Source: Bathymodiolus japonicus methanotrophic gill symbiont
GTDB lineage: Bacteria; Pseudomonadota; Gammaproteobacteria; Methylococcales; Methylomonadaceae
DNA length: 64,000 bases
NCBI RefSeq assembly: GCF_019721995.1
Contig: NZ_BLYC01000002.1
Location: 1-64,000, forward strand
Direction of reading: 5' to 3'
Part shown: positions 48,558-57,496 of the stretch, piece after piece
Layout: each line of letters starts with the position of its first letter
Numbering within the stretch: position 1 is the first letter of the stretch
Made by a program: the position numbers and the translations under genes
Notes under the pieces: generated by a model
Databases searched by the model: none
What the model saw: only the letters and a program-made list of their open reading frames with translations
Told to the model about the DNA's origin: nothing

Positions 48558-51500
48558 ATGAGTCATTTTTTAGACCGTCTCAACTTTTTCAAGAAAGTAC
48601 AAAGTAAGTTTTCCGGGGGTCATGGCATTGTGACCAACGAAGATCGCCAATGGGAAGATGGTTATCGCAACCGCTGGCGCTATGATAAAGTCGTACGCTC
48701 CACGCATGGGGTTAACTGTACCGGTAGCTGCTCATGGAATATTCATGTTAAAAATGGTCTGGTTGCATTTGAAATGCAGGCAACGGATTATCCACGCACG
48801 CGCCCGGATATGCCAAACCACGAACCACGTGGTTGTCCACGTGGAGCAAGTTTTTCCTGGTATTTATACAGCCCTTTACGGGTGAAGCATCCGTTAATTC
48901 GTGAGCGTTTAGTCTCTTTATATAGAGAAGAGCGTGTGTCAGGTAAAGATCCTGTAGAGGCTTGGGGTGCGATTCAAGAGGGTTCTGAAAAACGTAAAAA
49001 GTATACTGCAGTCCGTGGCTTAGGTGGCTTTGTCCGTGTTGACTGGGAAGAAGTAGCAGAAATTATTGCAGCCTCAAATGTCTATACGGCTAAAACCCAT
49101 GGTCCTGACAGAATAGCGGGGTTCTCACCGATTCCTGCCATGTCGATGATTAGTTATGCTGCAGGGAGTCGCTATTTATCATTAATTGGTGGCGCTTGTT
49201 TATCTTTCTATGACTGGTACTGCGATTTACCGCCTGCATCCCCACAAACCTGGGGTGAACAAACGGATGTACCTGAATCAGCTGACTGGTATAACTCAAC
49301 CTATATAGTTGTTGCAGGCTCTAACTTGCCGATGACACGAACACCTGATGCGCATTTTTACTCAGAAGTACGCTATAAAGGTGCAAAGGTTGTTGCTATT
49401 TCACCTGATTATGCAGAATACGTTAAATTTGCTGATTTATGGATGCCGGCTAAACAAGGCACTGATGCAGCTGTATTCCTGGCAATGGGGCATGTAGCTT
49501 TAAAAGAATTCTTCATTGATAATCAAGACGCTTATTTTGAGGAGTATGCTCGTACCTATACTGATATGCCTATGCTGGTTATATTGGATGAATATCAAGG
49601 CTCTTATGTTAATGGTCGTTTTTTGCGTGCGGCTGACTTTGATGATTCGCTAGGCGAGAAAAATAACCCGGACTGGAAAACCGTAGTTATTGATGAAAAA
49701 ACGGGCGATATTATCGCACCTAATGGATCTATTGGTTTCCGCTGGGGTGAAGAAGGAAAATGGAATTTAGTGCCTAAAAAAGGCCGCAGAAATACTAAAG
49801 CACGCCTGAGTCTGATTTTTGATAAAGACGATGTAGTGGAAGTGTTAATGCCTGATTTTCAAACAGGTGTTGATGTGCCTATGCGTCGCAATGTTCCAGT
49901 TAGAAAGGTCACGCTAGAAGGTAAAGAGGTTCTGGTGACTACTGTATTTGACCTGCAATTGGCGCAATATGGCCTGGATCGAGGTTTAGGCGGTGATATA
50001 GCTTCGGGCTATGATGATGCCAGTATTCCAAATACGCCTGCCTGGGCAGAAAAAATCACCGGTGTAAAGCAAGCCGATATTATTCGCAGTGGTCGTGAGT
50101 TTGCTGATAATGCGTCTAAGACCATGGGTAAATCCATGGTTATTCTGGGCGCTGGGCTTAACCATTGGTATCACAACGATATGCATTATCGTGCGATTAT
50201 GAATTTATTGCATATATGTGGTTGTATCGGTCAAAGTGGTGGTGGCTGGTGTCATTATGTGGGGCAGGAAAAACTCCGTCCACAAGCAGGTTGGGCACCA
50301 GTTGCTTTTGCACTGGACTGGCAAAAACCACCGCGCCACATGAACGGTACAACATATTTCTATTTCCATACCGATCAGTGGCGTTATGAAAAAATTGAAG
50401 CAGATTCCTTGTTGGCATCCACTGCACAGGCTAATTACAAAGGTCATAACCTGGCGGATTACAATGTTGTTTCACAGCGCTTAGGCTGGTTGCCATCTGC
50501 ACCTCACTTTAACAAAAATCCGATGGAGATTGTTAAAGATGCGGAAGCATCCGGTGCGACAGATGAAAAGGATGTTGCTGACTATATAGTTAAGCAGCTT
50601 AAATCAGGCGATCTCAAGTTTGCGGCAGAAGATATAGATGCACCTGAAAATCATCCACGTAATTTATTTGTCTGGCGTGCGAATTTGATAGGTTGTAGTG
50701 CTAAAGGGCATGAATATTTTCTTAAGCATTTGCTAGGCGCCCAAAATGGTGTGATGCAGGATGTGCTTCCAGAAGCGAAGGGTGCGGAAATAAAGTGGCA
50801 TAAAGATGCGCCAATTGCCAAGCTGGATTTAATGGTGGATATTAACTTCCGCTTGAATTCAACCGGCGCGTATTCGGATATTGTTTTACCGACAGCAACC
50901 TGGTACGAGAAAAATGATCTGAATACCACCGATATGCACCCTTTTATCCACCCGTTAACACAGGCTGTTGACCCAGGTTGGGAGTCACGTTCGGATTGGC
51001 AGATCTTTAAAACGATTGCAAAGTCATTTTCAGTACTTGCTGAGAAGCATTTAGGCGTGCAGAAAGATGTGGTAGCTTTACCTCTTCTACACGACACGTC
51101 AGCTGAGCTTGCTCAGGCTATGGATGTTAAAGACTGGAAACGAGGTGAGTGTGAGCCTATTCCGGGTAAGACAATGCCAGTGTTAAAAGTGGTTGAACGT
51201 GATTTTGCCAATACCTATAAAAAGTACACTGCATTAGGACCTTTATTGCCTAAGCAAGGTAACAATATTAAAGGGATCGATTGGGATACTGAAAAAGAAT
51301 ATGAGCATCTAAAAGAAATTAATTACACCATTAAAGAGGAAGGAATTTCTAAAGGCATGCCTTCTTTAGAAGATGATATTAGTGTGTGTGAGACGATACT
51401 ATCTCTGGCACCAGAAACCAATGGTGAAGTGGCAGTTAGATCCTGGAAAGCACTCAGTACTAAAACCGGTGTTGACCATACTCATCTGGCATTGCCGCGT

Positions 51501-52328
51501 GAAGATGACAAAATCACTTTCCGTGATATTAAAGCACAGCCACGCAAGATTATTACTGCGCCAACCTGGAGTGGTATTGAATCGGAAAAAGTCAGCTATA
51601 ACGCTTGCTACACGAATATCCATGAGCATATCCCATTCCGTACCTTAACGGGGCGTGCACAGTTTTATCAGGATCATCAGTGGATGCGTGATTTTGGTGA
51701 GGCATTTTGCACCTACAAACCTGCAGTGGACATGCTAACGCTGAAAGAAATGCTGGAAAAAGTAGGTGATAAACCACATTTAAAGCTGAACTGGATTACG
51801 CCGCATGGTAAATGGGGGATTCATAGTACCTATCATGATAACCATCGTATGTTAACGCTGTCGCGTGGTGGGCCGCACCTGTGGATTTCTGAAACCGATG
51901 CTGAAAAAGCAGGGATAGATGATAATGACTGGGTAGAAGCGCTGAATATCAATGGTGCAACCATTGCCAGAGCGGTCGTTAGTCAACGTATTCCTGATGG
52001 TATGGCGATGATGTATCATGCTCAGGAAAAGAATGTTAATGTGCCTGGTTCGAATACTACAGGTAAACGCGGTGGTATTTTAAACAGTGTGACGCGTGTC
52101 ACCGTAAAACCAACGCATATGATTGGTGGCTATGCCCAGCTTAGCTATGGCTTTAACTATTACGGAACTGTCGGTTCGCAGCGTGATGAATATGTTATCT
52201 TGCATAAAATTGAAAACCAGGATATTCAGTGGCTGGAAGAGCCACTAACAGCAGCTAAAGAAAAACAGCTGAATCCTGAAGGCGTACATCAAGCAGAATA
52301 TGCTTGCACAGACGAGTCGGAGAAATAA
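48558..52328 (+). CDS. narG: Respiratory nitrate reductase, alpha subunit
   Basis: The molybdenum (bis-MGD) catalytic subunit that reduces nitrate to nitrite on the cytoplasmic face. The FS0 4Fe-4S site HGVNCTGSCSW supplies His and Cys ligands near residue 50, with CPRGASFSW later. The Mo-site region YNSTYIVVAGSNLPMTRTPD and the substrate-channel segments are present. The C-terminal MGD-binding domain includes GKRGGILNSVTRVTVKPTHM. At 1256 aa it is full length. AGGAGA lies before the ATG. It heads narGHJI, with two bases between its stop and narH. Confidence 0.97.
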   Translation: MSHFLDRLNFFKKVQSKFSGGHGIVTNEDRQWEDGYRNRWRYDKVVRSTHGVNCTGSCSWNIHVKNGLVAFEMQATDYPRTRPDMPNHEPRGCPRGASFSWYLYSPLRVKHPLIRERLVSLYREERVSGKDPVEAWGAIQEGSEKRKKYTAVRGLGGFVRVDWEEVAEIIAASNVYTAKTHGPDRIAGFSPIPAMSMISYAAGSRYLSLIGGACLSFYDWYCDLPPASPQTWGEQTDVPESADWYNSTYIVVAGSNLPMTRTPDAHFYSEVRYKGAKVVAISPDYAEYVKFADLWMPAKQGTDAAVFLAMGHVALKEFFIDNQDAYFEEYARTYTDMPMLVILDEYQGSYVNGRFLRAADFDDSLGEKNNPDWKTVVIDEKTGDIIAPNGSIGFRWGEEGKWNLVPKKGRRNTKARLSLIFDKDDVVEVLMPDFQTGVDVPMRRNVPVRKVTLEGKEVLVTTVFDLQLAQYGLDRGLGGDIASGYDDASIPNTPAWAEKITGVKQADIIRSGREFADNASKTMGKSMVILGAGLNHWYHNDMHYRAIMNLLHICGCIGQSGGGWCHYVGQEKLRPQAGWAPVAFALDWQKPPRHMNGTTYFYFHTDQWRYEKIEADSLLASTAQANYKGHNLADYNVVSQRLGWLPSAPHFNKNPMEIVKDAEASGATDEKDVADYIVKQLKSGDLKFAAEDIDAPENHPRNLFVWRANLIGCSAKGHEYFLKHLLGAQNGVMQDVLPEAKGAEIKWHKDAPIAKLDLMVDINFRLNSTGAYSDIVLPTATWYEKNDLNTTDMHPFIHPLTQAVDPGWESRSDWQIFKTIAKSFSVLAEKHLGVQKDVVALPLLHDTSAELAQAMDVKDWKRGECEPIPGKTMPVLKVVERDFANTYKKYTALGPLLPKQGNNIKGIDWDTEKEYEHLKEINYTIKEEGISKGMPSLEDDISVCETILSLAPETNGEVAVRSWKALSTKTGVDHTHLALPREDDKITFRDIKAQPRKIITAPTWSGIESEKVSYNACYTNIHEHIPFRTLTGRAQFYQDHQWMRDFGEAFCTYKPAVDMLTLKEMLEKVGDKPHLKLNWITPHGKWGIHSTYHDNHRMLTLSRGGPHLWISETDAEKAGIDDNDWVEALNINGATIARAVVSQRIPDGMAMMYHAQEKNVNVPGSNTTGKRGGILNSVTRVTVKPTHMIGGYAQLSYGFNYYGTVGSQRDEYVILHKIENQDIQWLEEPLTAAKEKQLNPEGVHQAEYACTDESEK

Positions 52329-52330
52329 AA

Positions 52331-53902
52331 ATGAAAGTAAGAGCAAATTTTTCACTGGTGATGAATCTCGATAAATGTATTGGGTGTCATACCTGTTCTG
52401 TGACTTGTAAAAATGTCTGGACAAACCGTAAAGGGGTTGAATACGCCTGGTTTAATAATGTTGAAACCAAACCGGGTATTGGTTATCCAAAAAACTGGGA
52501 AGACCAGGAGAAGTGGAACGGTGGTTGGGAATTACATGGTGGTAAACTGCAATTAAAATCAGGTAATCGACTCAATATTCTAAAGAATATCTTTATGAAT
52601 CCGAATATGCCGACCATTGATGATTATTATGAGCCGTTTACTTATGACTATGCCACGTTACAAAATAGTGAGTTAGTCGAAGCAATACCTACTGCTAGAC
52701 CACGATCTTTGATTGATGGTCAGCGTATGGAAAAGATTGAATGGGGGCCAAACTGGGAAGATGATTTAGGAGGTAAATTCAAACATCGTGGTGCTGACGT
52801 TAACTTTAGCGACATGGAAAAGCAGGTTTATGGGGAGTTTGAGCAGACCTTCCTGATGTACCTACCGCGCATGTGTAATCACTGTATTAACCCTTCCTGT
52901 GTTGCATCGTGTCCGTCGGGTTCATTATATAAGCGCGAAGAAGACGGTATTGTTTTGGTAGACCAGGATAAATGTCGTAGCTGGCGTATGTGTATCAGTG
53001 CTTGTCCGTACAAGAAAATGTTTTATAACTGGGAGTCCGGTAAAGCTGAAAAATGTACTGGTTGTTATCCTCGCGTTGAATCGGGTTTGCCAACAGTATG
53101 TTCTGAGTCCTGTGTAGGACGTATTCGCTATAACGGAGTCATGCTTTATGATGCAGATCGAATCTCAGAGCTTGCGGCAGTAGAAAATGACCAGGATTTA
53201 TATCAGGCACAACTGGATATATTCCTTGACCCCAATGACCCTGAAGTGATTAAACAGGCGAAAGAAGATGGAATTCCTGAATCTTGGATGGAAGCGGCAC
53301 GGCTATCACCGATTCGTAAATTAATCGTAGACTGGAAAGTGGCTTTTCCATTGCACCCAGAGTTCCGTACCATGCCGATGGTCTGGTATGTGCCTCCTCT
53401 ATCGCCAGTGCAATCGCAAATTGACCAGGGTAATCTATCAACCATGGCTGATGGTGCGACTCCTAGTATAGAAACCTTGCGTTTGCCAATGAAATATCTG
53501 GCGAATATGTTTACTGCAGGTGATGAAAAGCCTATCGTTGCCGCCTTAAAACGCATGATTGCTATGCGTAGCTTTTATCGCTCTAAGCTTGTCGAAGGCA
53601 AGATAGATTTAGCAGTACTGGAAGAGGTAGGGCTAAGCGAAGATCAGGTTAATGAAATGTATCGCTATATGGCGATTGCCAATTATGAAGATCGTTTTGT
53701 TATTCCTACAAGCCATGAAGAGTTGCGTCAGGAAGATTTTCACAGTTTTCAGGGGCAGAATGGCTTCAGTTTTGGTAATGACGGTTGTAGCATTAGTGAT
53801 AATGCTTCGCTATTTCCTGATAAGCGTAAAAAGACCGCGGATAATCTTGAGTTTGTACGTTATCACCCTGCAGCAAAGCGCTCTGATGGGGAGGTTGCAT
53901 GA
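52331..53902 (+). CDS. narH: Respiratory nitrate reductase, beta subunit
   Basis: Electron-transfer subunit with one 3Fe-4S and three 4Fe-4S clusters. Cys groups: CIGCHTCSVTCKNVW near residue 16, CNHCINPSCVASCPSG near 185, and CRSWRMCISACPYKK near 217, where Trp replaces a Cys to give the 3Fe-4S centre. CTGCYPRVESGLPTVCSESC lies near 244. I use ATG 52331 (MKVRANFSLVMNLDKC) after GGAG; the longer frame overlaps narG. 523 aa, normal. Its stop overlaps the narJ start (ATGA). Confidence 0.97.
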   Translation: MKVRANFSLVMNLDKCIGCHTCSVTCKNVWTNRKGVEYAWFNNVETKPGIGYPKNWEDQEKWNGGWELHGGKLQLKSGNRLNILKNIFMNPNMPTIDDYYEPFTYDYATLQNSELVEAIPTARPRSLIDGQRMEKIEWGPNWEDDLGGKFKHRGADVNFSDMEKQVYGEFEQTFLMYLPRMCNHCINPSCVASCPSGSLYKREEDGIVLVDQDKCRSWRMCISACPYKKMFYNWESGKAEKCTGCYPRVESGLPTVCSESCVGRIRYNGVMLYDADRISELAAVENDQDLYQAQLDIFLDPNDPEVIKQAKEDGIPESWMEAARLSPIRKLIVDWKVAFPLHPEFRTMPMVWYVPPLSPVQSQIDQGNLSTMADGATPSIETLRLPMKYLANMFTAGDEKPIVAALKRMIAMRSFYRSKLVEGKIDLAVLEEVGLSEDQVNEMYRYMAIANYEDRFVIPTSHEELRQEDFHSFQGQNGFSFGNDGCSISDNASLFPDKRKKTADNLEFVRYHPAAKRSDGEVA

Positions 53903-54426
53903 CCCAGATCTATAAAGTTTTGTCTGTCTTATTGGAATACCCTGGTAAGGAGCTGGTAGAAAACTGGGACGAAATGCGAAAACTCATCTCAGAACTGCCC
54001 GACCTGAACGAAGAAGATAAAAGCAGACTGAATGGCTTTATTGAATGGGCATCCGCTTTATCATTAACGCAGTTTCAGGCGAAATATGTAGATAGCTTTG
54101 ATATGACGGCAGAAAACTCACTATATCTGACTTATCATTTATTTGATGAGCAAGATAGAGAAAGAGGGCCGGCACTGATTCAATTATCCGAGTTGTATAA
54201 ATCAACAGGCTTTGAAATTGGTGATGGCGAACTGCCCGATTATTTACCGTTGATTCTGGAGTATGTGTTCACGATGGATGATGCAAGCAGTGCCCGTGAG
54301 TTTTTACAGCAAACGGCACAAGCCGCTGACATTATTGCCAGTAACCTTGAAAAGAATGCAAGCCCGTATGCGCCACTGGTTAGAATTGTGGAGCATCATG
54401 GCCTTTTAGCAGATATTGCAGCATAG
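53899..54426 (+). CDS. narJ: Nitrate reductase assembly chaperone NarJ
   Basis: A cytoplasmic TorD/DmsD-like chaperone that helps insert the Mo cofactor and keeps NarGH soluble until it meets NarI. It begins MTQIYKVLSVLLEYPGKELV and contains the characteristic YVDSFDMTAENSLYLTYHLF, with ERGPALIQL and ELPDYLPLILEYV. At 175 aa it is slightly short but complete. It overlaps narH by four bases and precedes narI by eight, so translation is probably coupled. Confidence 0.94.
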   Translation: MTQIYKVLSVLLEYPGKELVENWDEMRKLISELPDLNEEDKSRLNGFIEWASALSLTQFQAKYVDSFDMTAENSLYLTYHLFDEQDRERGPALIQLSELYKSTGFEIGDGELPDYLPLILEYVFTMDDASSAREFLQQTAQAADIIASNLEKNASPYAPLVRIVEHHGLLADIAA

Positions 54427-54434
54427 GTATTGAT

Positions 54435-55130
54435 ATGAATTTAAGTAATTTATTATTTGGGGTTTACCCTTATATCGCACTAACTACCTTTATAGTGGGT
54501 AGTTTAATTCGCTTTGATCGTGAGCAATACACCTGGAAGGCAGATTCCAGTCAGATATTTGAAAAAGAACAGCTGCAAAAAGGCAGCATCCTGTTTCATA
54601 TCGGCGTATTAGCCTTGTTTATGGGACATTTCGCCGGTTTAGTGATACCGCATAACTGGTTTTTAGCCATGGGAGTATCCGATATGATGCACCAGGTGGT
54701 TGCTATTTCAGCGGGAGCCGCTTTTGGTTCGATATGTATGATGGGCGGAGTGATTTTATGGAAGCGCCGCATGTATCATCCACGGGTGCGAGCCAACAGT
54801 CGATTTATGGATATTTTTATTCTGGACTGGATTTTGGTAACTCTAGGGGTAGGGCTATTAACCATTCCTGTGTCTATTTACCATGCTTTTAGTGGTGATG
54901 CATCGGTTATGGTTGCGCTGGCTGAGTGGGTACAAAGTATGCTGGCGTTAAACTCGCAACCTGAATATTTAGCCGGGGTCGGGTTTATTTACAAGTTGCA
55001 CTTATTTCTTGGTATGTCGGTGTTTTTCTTGTTTCCGTTTAGCCGTCTGGTACACGTCTGGAGTATGCCTTTGGGTTATATGTTTAGACCATATCAGATT
55101 GTGAGAACGAAATTTGTTAAGCAACGTTAA
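54435..55130 (+). CDS. narI: Respiratory nitrate reductase, gamma subunit (cytochrome b)
   Basis: Membrane di-heme cytochrome b that takes electrons from quinol and anchors NarGH. Five transmembrane helices are evident. Heme-ligand His candidates are in FHIGVLALFMGHFAGLVIPH near the second helix and in LHLFLGMSVFFLFPFSRLVH near the end. It ends with MPLGYMFRPYQIVRTKF. The 231 aa match the family. It is the last gene of narGHJI. Confidence 0.95.
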   Translation: MNLSNLLFGVYPYIALTTFIVGSLIRFDREQYTWKADSSQIFEKEQLQKGSILFHIGVLALFMGHFAGLVIPHNWFLAMGVSDMMHQVVAISAGAAFGSICMMGGVILWKRRMYHPRVRANSRFMDIFILDWILVTLGVGLLTIPVSIYHAFSGDASVMVALAEWVQSMLALNSQPEYLAGVGFIYKLHLFLGMSVFFLFPFSRLVHVWSMPLGYMFRPYQIVRTKFVKQR

Positions 55131-55135
55131 TTAAG

Positions 55136-55240
55136 TTCTCGTTCCCACGCTCTGCGTGGGAATGCATGGAGCGACGCTCTGCGTCACGGAACGCAGAGCG
55201 TTCCCTTATGAATTCCCACGCAGAGCGTGGGAACTAGTGG
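55136..55240. repeat. REP-type palindromic cluster after narI
   Basis: TTCCCACGCTCTGCGTGGGAA, then GACGCTCTGCGTC, AACGCAGAGCGTT and a final inverted copy TTCCCACGCAGAGCGTGGGAA form several nested hairpins. A diverged copy is at 12190. It may limit narI mRNA decay or end transcription before the hemerythrin gene. Confidence 0.8.
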
Positions 55241-55251
55241 AAGGATTATAA

Positions 55252-55773
55252 GTGGAATTTAAATATAAAGAACCTGTTGCAGGCTTTAGTGATGGCCTGG
55301 CGGTTTTAACAGCATACCATGAGGACTTTCTGCAGCGTGGTCAGCAATTACTGCAATTAGTTGCGAACCTTAAGGAACAGGGTATGAATGAAGAGTATGC
55401 CAACCAGTGCATGGAGGTTTATTGTCATTATCAGCATGCCACGCATTTGCATCATCAGGATGAAGAGCAGAGCCTATTTCCTTTGCTGCTAGGAAATTCT
55501 GCCCTGGTTGACGGTATGATCGAGCGCTTAATGATGGATCATGAAGAGATCGAAGATGCCTGGAATATATTAGCTGAGCAATTCAGGCAGCCGGATAAAA
55601 TTACTAATTTTGATGCATTACAAAACTCCACGCAAGAGTTTGAGAAGTTGTTGCGCGAGCACTTAACGCGTGAAGACGAGGATTTTTCACCTCATGCCCG
55701 GGCCATTTTGAATGATCAGCAAAGAGCTGAATCTGGCGGAAAAATGGCAGATATGCGCCATTTGCGTGTATAG
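55252..55773 (+). CDS. Hemerythrin-like domain protein
   Basis: A 173-aa soluble helical protein. The di-iron ligand pattern can be traced: YHEDFLQRG near residue 23, HATHLHHQDEEQSLFPLLL near 64, MMDHEEIEDAW near 96, and LREHLTREDEDFSPHA near 144. Hemerythrin proteins of this type (YtfE/NorA/DnrN relatives) bind O2 or NO or repair iron centres under nitrosative stress. Its place between the nitrate and nitrite reductase genes supports an NO-related role (inference). The start is GTG after AAGGA. It is co-directional with narGHJI beyond the REP cluster. Confidence 0.88.
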   Translation: MEFKYKEPVAGFSDGLAVLTAYHEDFLQRGQQLLQLVANLKEQGMNEEYANQCMEVYCHYQHATHLHHQDEEQSLFPLLLGNSALVDGMIERLMMDHEEIEDAWNILAEQFRQPDKITNFDALQNSTQEFEKLLREHLTREDEDFSPHARAILNDQQRAESGGKMADMRHLRV

Positions 55774-55782
55774 AATTAATGA

Positions 55783-56008
55783 TGTAGAGCGGACTTTAGT
55801 CCGCTAGTCGTCTACATAATCCTAGAAACCTCAGTCGAACACAGATTTATTCACAAAACTGTGAAGCGGCGGGCACTCACCCAACAGATGACAAGTTTTA
55901 CGATTATTATTTTTAATATCAGCGGTTTACAATGTTATACAGCGGTCAACTGCGGTTTCAAGGATAATGCGGGCTTAAGTCCGCTCTACTACAGAGATGT
56001 AAAAAACA
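55783..56008. repeat. MITE-like element with about 22-bp inverted ends
   Basis: The ends GTAGAGCGGACTTTAGTCCG and, as reverse complement, GTAGAGCGGACTTAAGCCCG enclose about 180 bp without a gene. Each end is itself palindromic (GCGGACT/AGTCCGC). It fills the hemerythrin-nirK interval together with MITE-1. Confidence 0.65.
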
Positions 56009-56050
56009 GACAGGCAGGCAGTTGATGTTTTCCTAGCCCTTATTAGTAGA

Positions 56051-56254
56051 CTGAAGTTTCCCAATAATTATTTATGGTAAAATTGAAACTATGCTACAAC
56101 TATATGAAAAAAATAGTCTTTTCATTCGCTTCAAATGCTATTGCCTAAGGGGAATTAAGTAGGGGTTTGCTATAAACATGGCAAAACCACCTAAAATAAA
56201 CCTCGATACACCAGCATTGTGTATTTCAGCTACTCAATAATGGGGAAACTTCAG
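56051..56254. repeat. MITE-1 copy 4, directly upstream of nirK
   Basis: A complete 204-bp copy flanked by the 8-bp duplication TTAGTAGA (56043-56050, 56255-56262). Its right end is 16 bp before the nirK ATG, so it has displaced the native promoter. Confidence 0.93.
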
Positions 56255-56270
56255 TTAGTAGAGAATCAGA

Positions 56271-57401
56271 ATGAAAAAAAAATCATTGAATAAGAAACAC
56301 ATGTTATCAGCTGTCTTTGCGACACTTTTCTTTGCTTTACCTAGCTATGCAGCTGAGAGTAATAAGCATCACTCATCTAAACATTCGTCAAAGCAAGTCA
56401 ATTTTGGCCCAGGAGACCAGTACCTGCACCGTATGTCTGTTAAGCCGTCTGACTATCAAAAGCTTAAAGAGATAAGTCGCAAAGCATCTGATTTGCCTAA
56501 GCCTTTGCTTAGAAAACGTGTAGAAAAAATTAGCATTGAACTAACGGCATCAGAAGTGATAGCAGAGATAGCGCCAGGTATTTCTTATCATTACTGGACC
56601 TTTAATAACACAGTTCCAGGCCCGTTCCTGAGAGTTCGCGTAGGAGATACGGTTGAACTTAATTTGCATAATGCAGAAAATAGTAGCCATAGTCACGCAA
56701 TAGATTTACATGCAGTTACCGGCCCTGGTGGCGGTATGGCGGTGACTCAGGTTGAGCCAGGAGAAAGCAAAACCCTGGTGTTTAAAGCAACGACCCCTGG
56801 CTTATATACCTACCATTGTGCGAGTGGAAATCCAGCCACGCATATTGCGAATGGTATGTATGGGATGATTTTAGTCGAACCTACTCAGGGTCTGGCGAAA
56901 GTAGATCATGAATTTTATGTGATGCAGGGAGAGCTTTATACGCATGGAAAAATTGGCAAAAAAGGTTTTCAGGCTTTTGATAGCCGAAAAATGATTGATG
57001 AGCGCCCTGAATATATAGTCTTTAATGGCCGCACGGGTGCGTTAGTCGGAGATGGGCAGTTAACAGCAAGAGTTGGCGACAAGATACGGTTATTTGTGGG
57101 TAATTCTGGCGTTGCCAAAATATCATCGTTTCATGTTATTGGCGAGATTTTTGACACGGTCTATCCCGAAGCGTCTTTAAGCAACCCGATACACAATGTG
57201 CAAACCACACTGATACCAGCAGGGGGCGCAACAATGGTTGAATTCCAGGTAGATTATCCGGGTAATTATGTGCTGGTTGATCATGCATTAACACGAATAG
57301 ATAGAGGCGCCTGGGGTGTTTTAAAGGTTACGGGTAAAAAGGATAACACGCTATATTCTGGTGATAGTAGCTCCCATGCAGAGCACAGTGAAGATCATTA
57401 A
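56271..57401 (+). CDS. nirK: Copper nitrite reductase, AniA type
   Basis: A periplasmic multicopper enzyme reducing nitrite to NO. A signal peptide (MKKKSLNKKH... LFFALPSYAA) is followed by a His-rich linker (HHSSKHSSK). Two cupredoxin domains follow. Type 1 Cu ligands: the His preceding AIDLHAV, then YHC, THIANGMYG (His and Met). HAIDLHAVTG provides the catalytic Asp and type 2 Cu His residues, YHC another, and SSFHVIGEIFD the second-domain His. FYVMQGELYTHGKIGKKG and PEYIVFNGRTGALVGD match the Neisseria AniA group. It has a C-terminal His-rich tail. 376 aa, intact. The ribosome site is weak (agaga) because MITE-1 lies close upstream. Confidence 0.94.
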   Translation: MKKKSLNKKHMLSAVFATLFFALPSYAAESNKHHSSKHSSKQVNFGPGDQYLHRMSVKPSDYQKLKEISRKASDLPKPLLRKRVEKISIELTASEVIAEIAPGISYHYWTFNNTVPGPFLRVRVGDTVELNLHNAENSSHSHAIDLHAVTGPGGGMAVTQVEPGESKTLVFKATTPGLYTYHCASGNPATHIANGMYGMILVEPTQGLAKVDHEFYVMQGELYTHGKIGKKGFQAFDSRKMIDERPEYIVFNGRTGALVGDGQLTARVGDKIRLFVGNSGVAKISSFHVIGEIFDTVYPEASLSNPIHNVQTTLIPAGGATMVEFQVDYPGNYVLVDHALTRIDRGAWGVLKVTGKKDNTLYSGDSSSHAEHSEDH

Positions 57402-57496
57402 TGCAAATAGGTGTTTACAGTGTATGAATACTGCCCTAATACCTAAATCAATTTATGGTATATGGGAAAGAATTATTTAAACTTAGGAGGCTTTTT

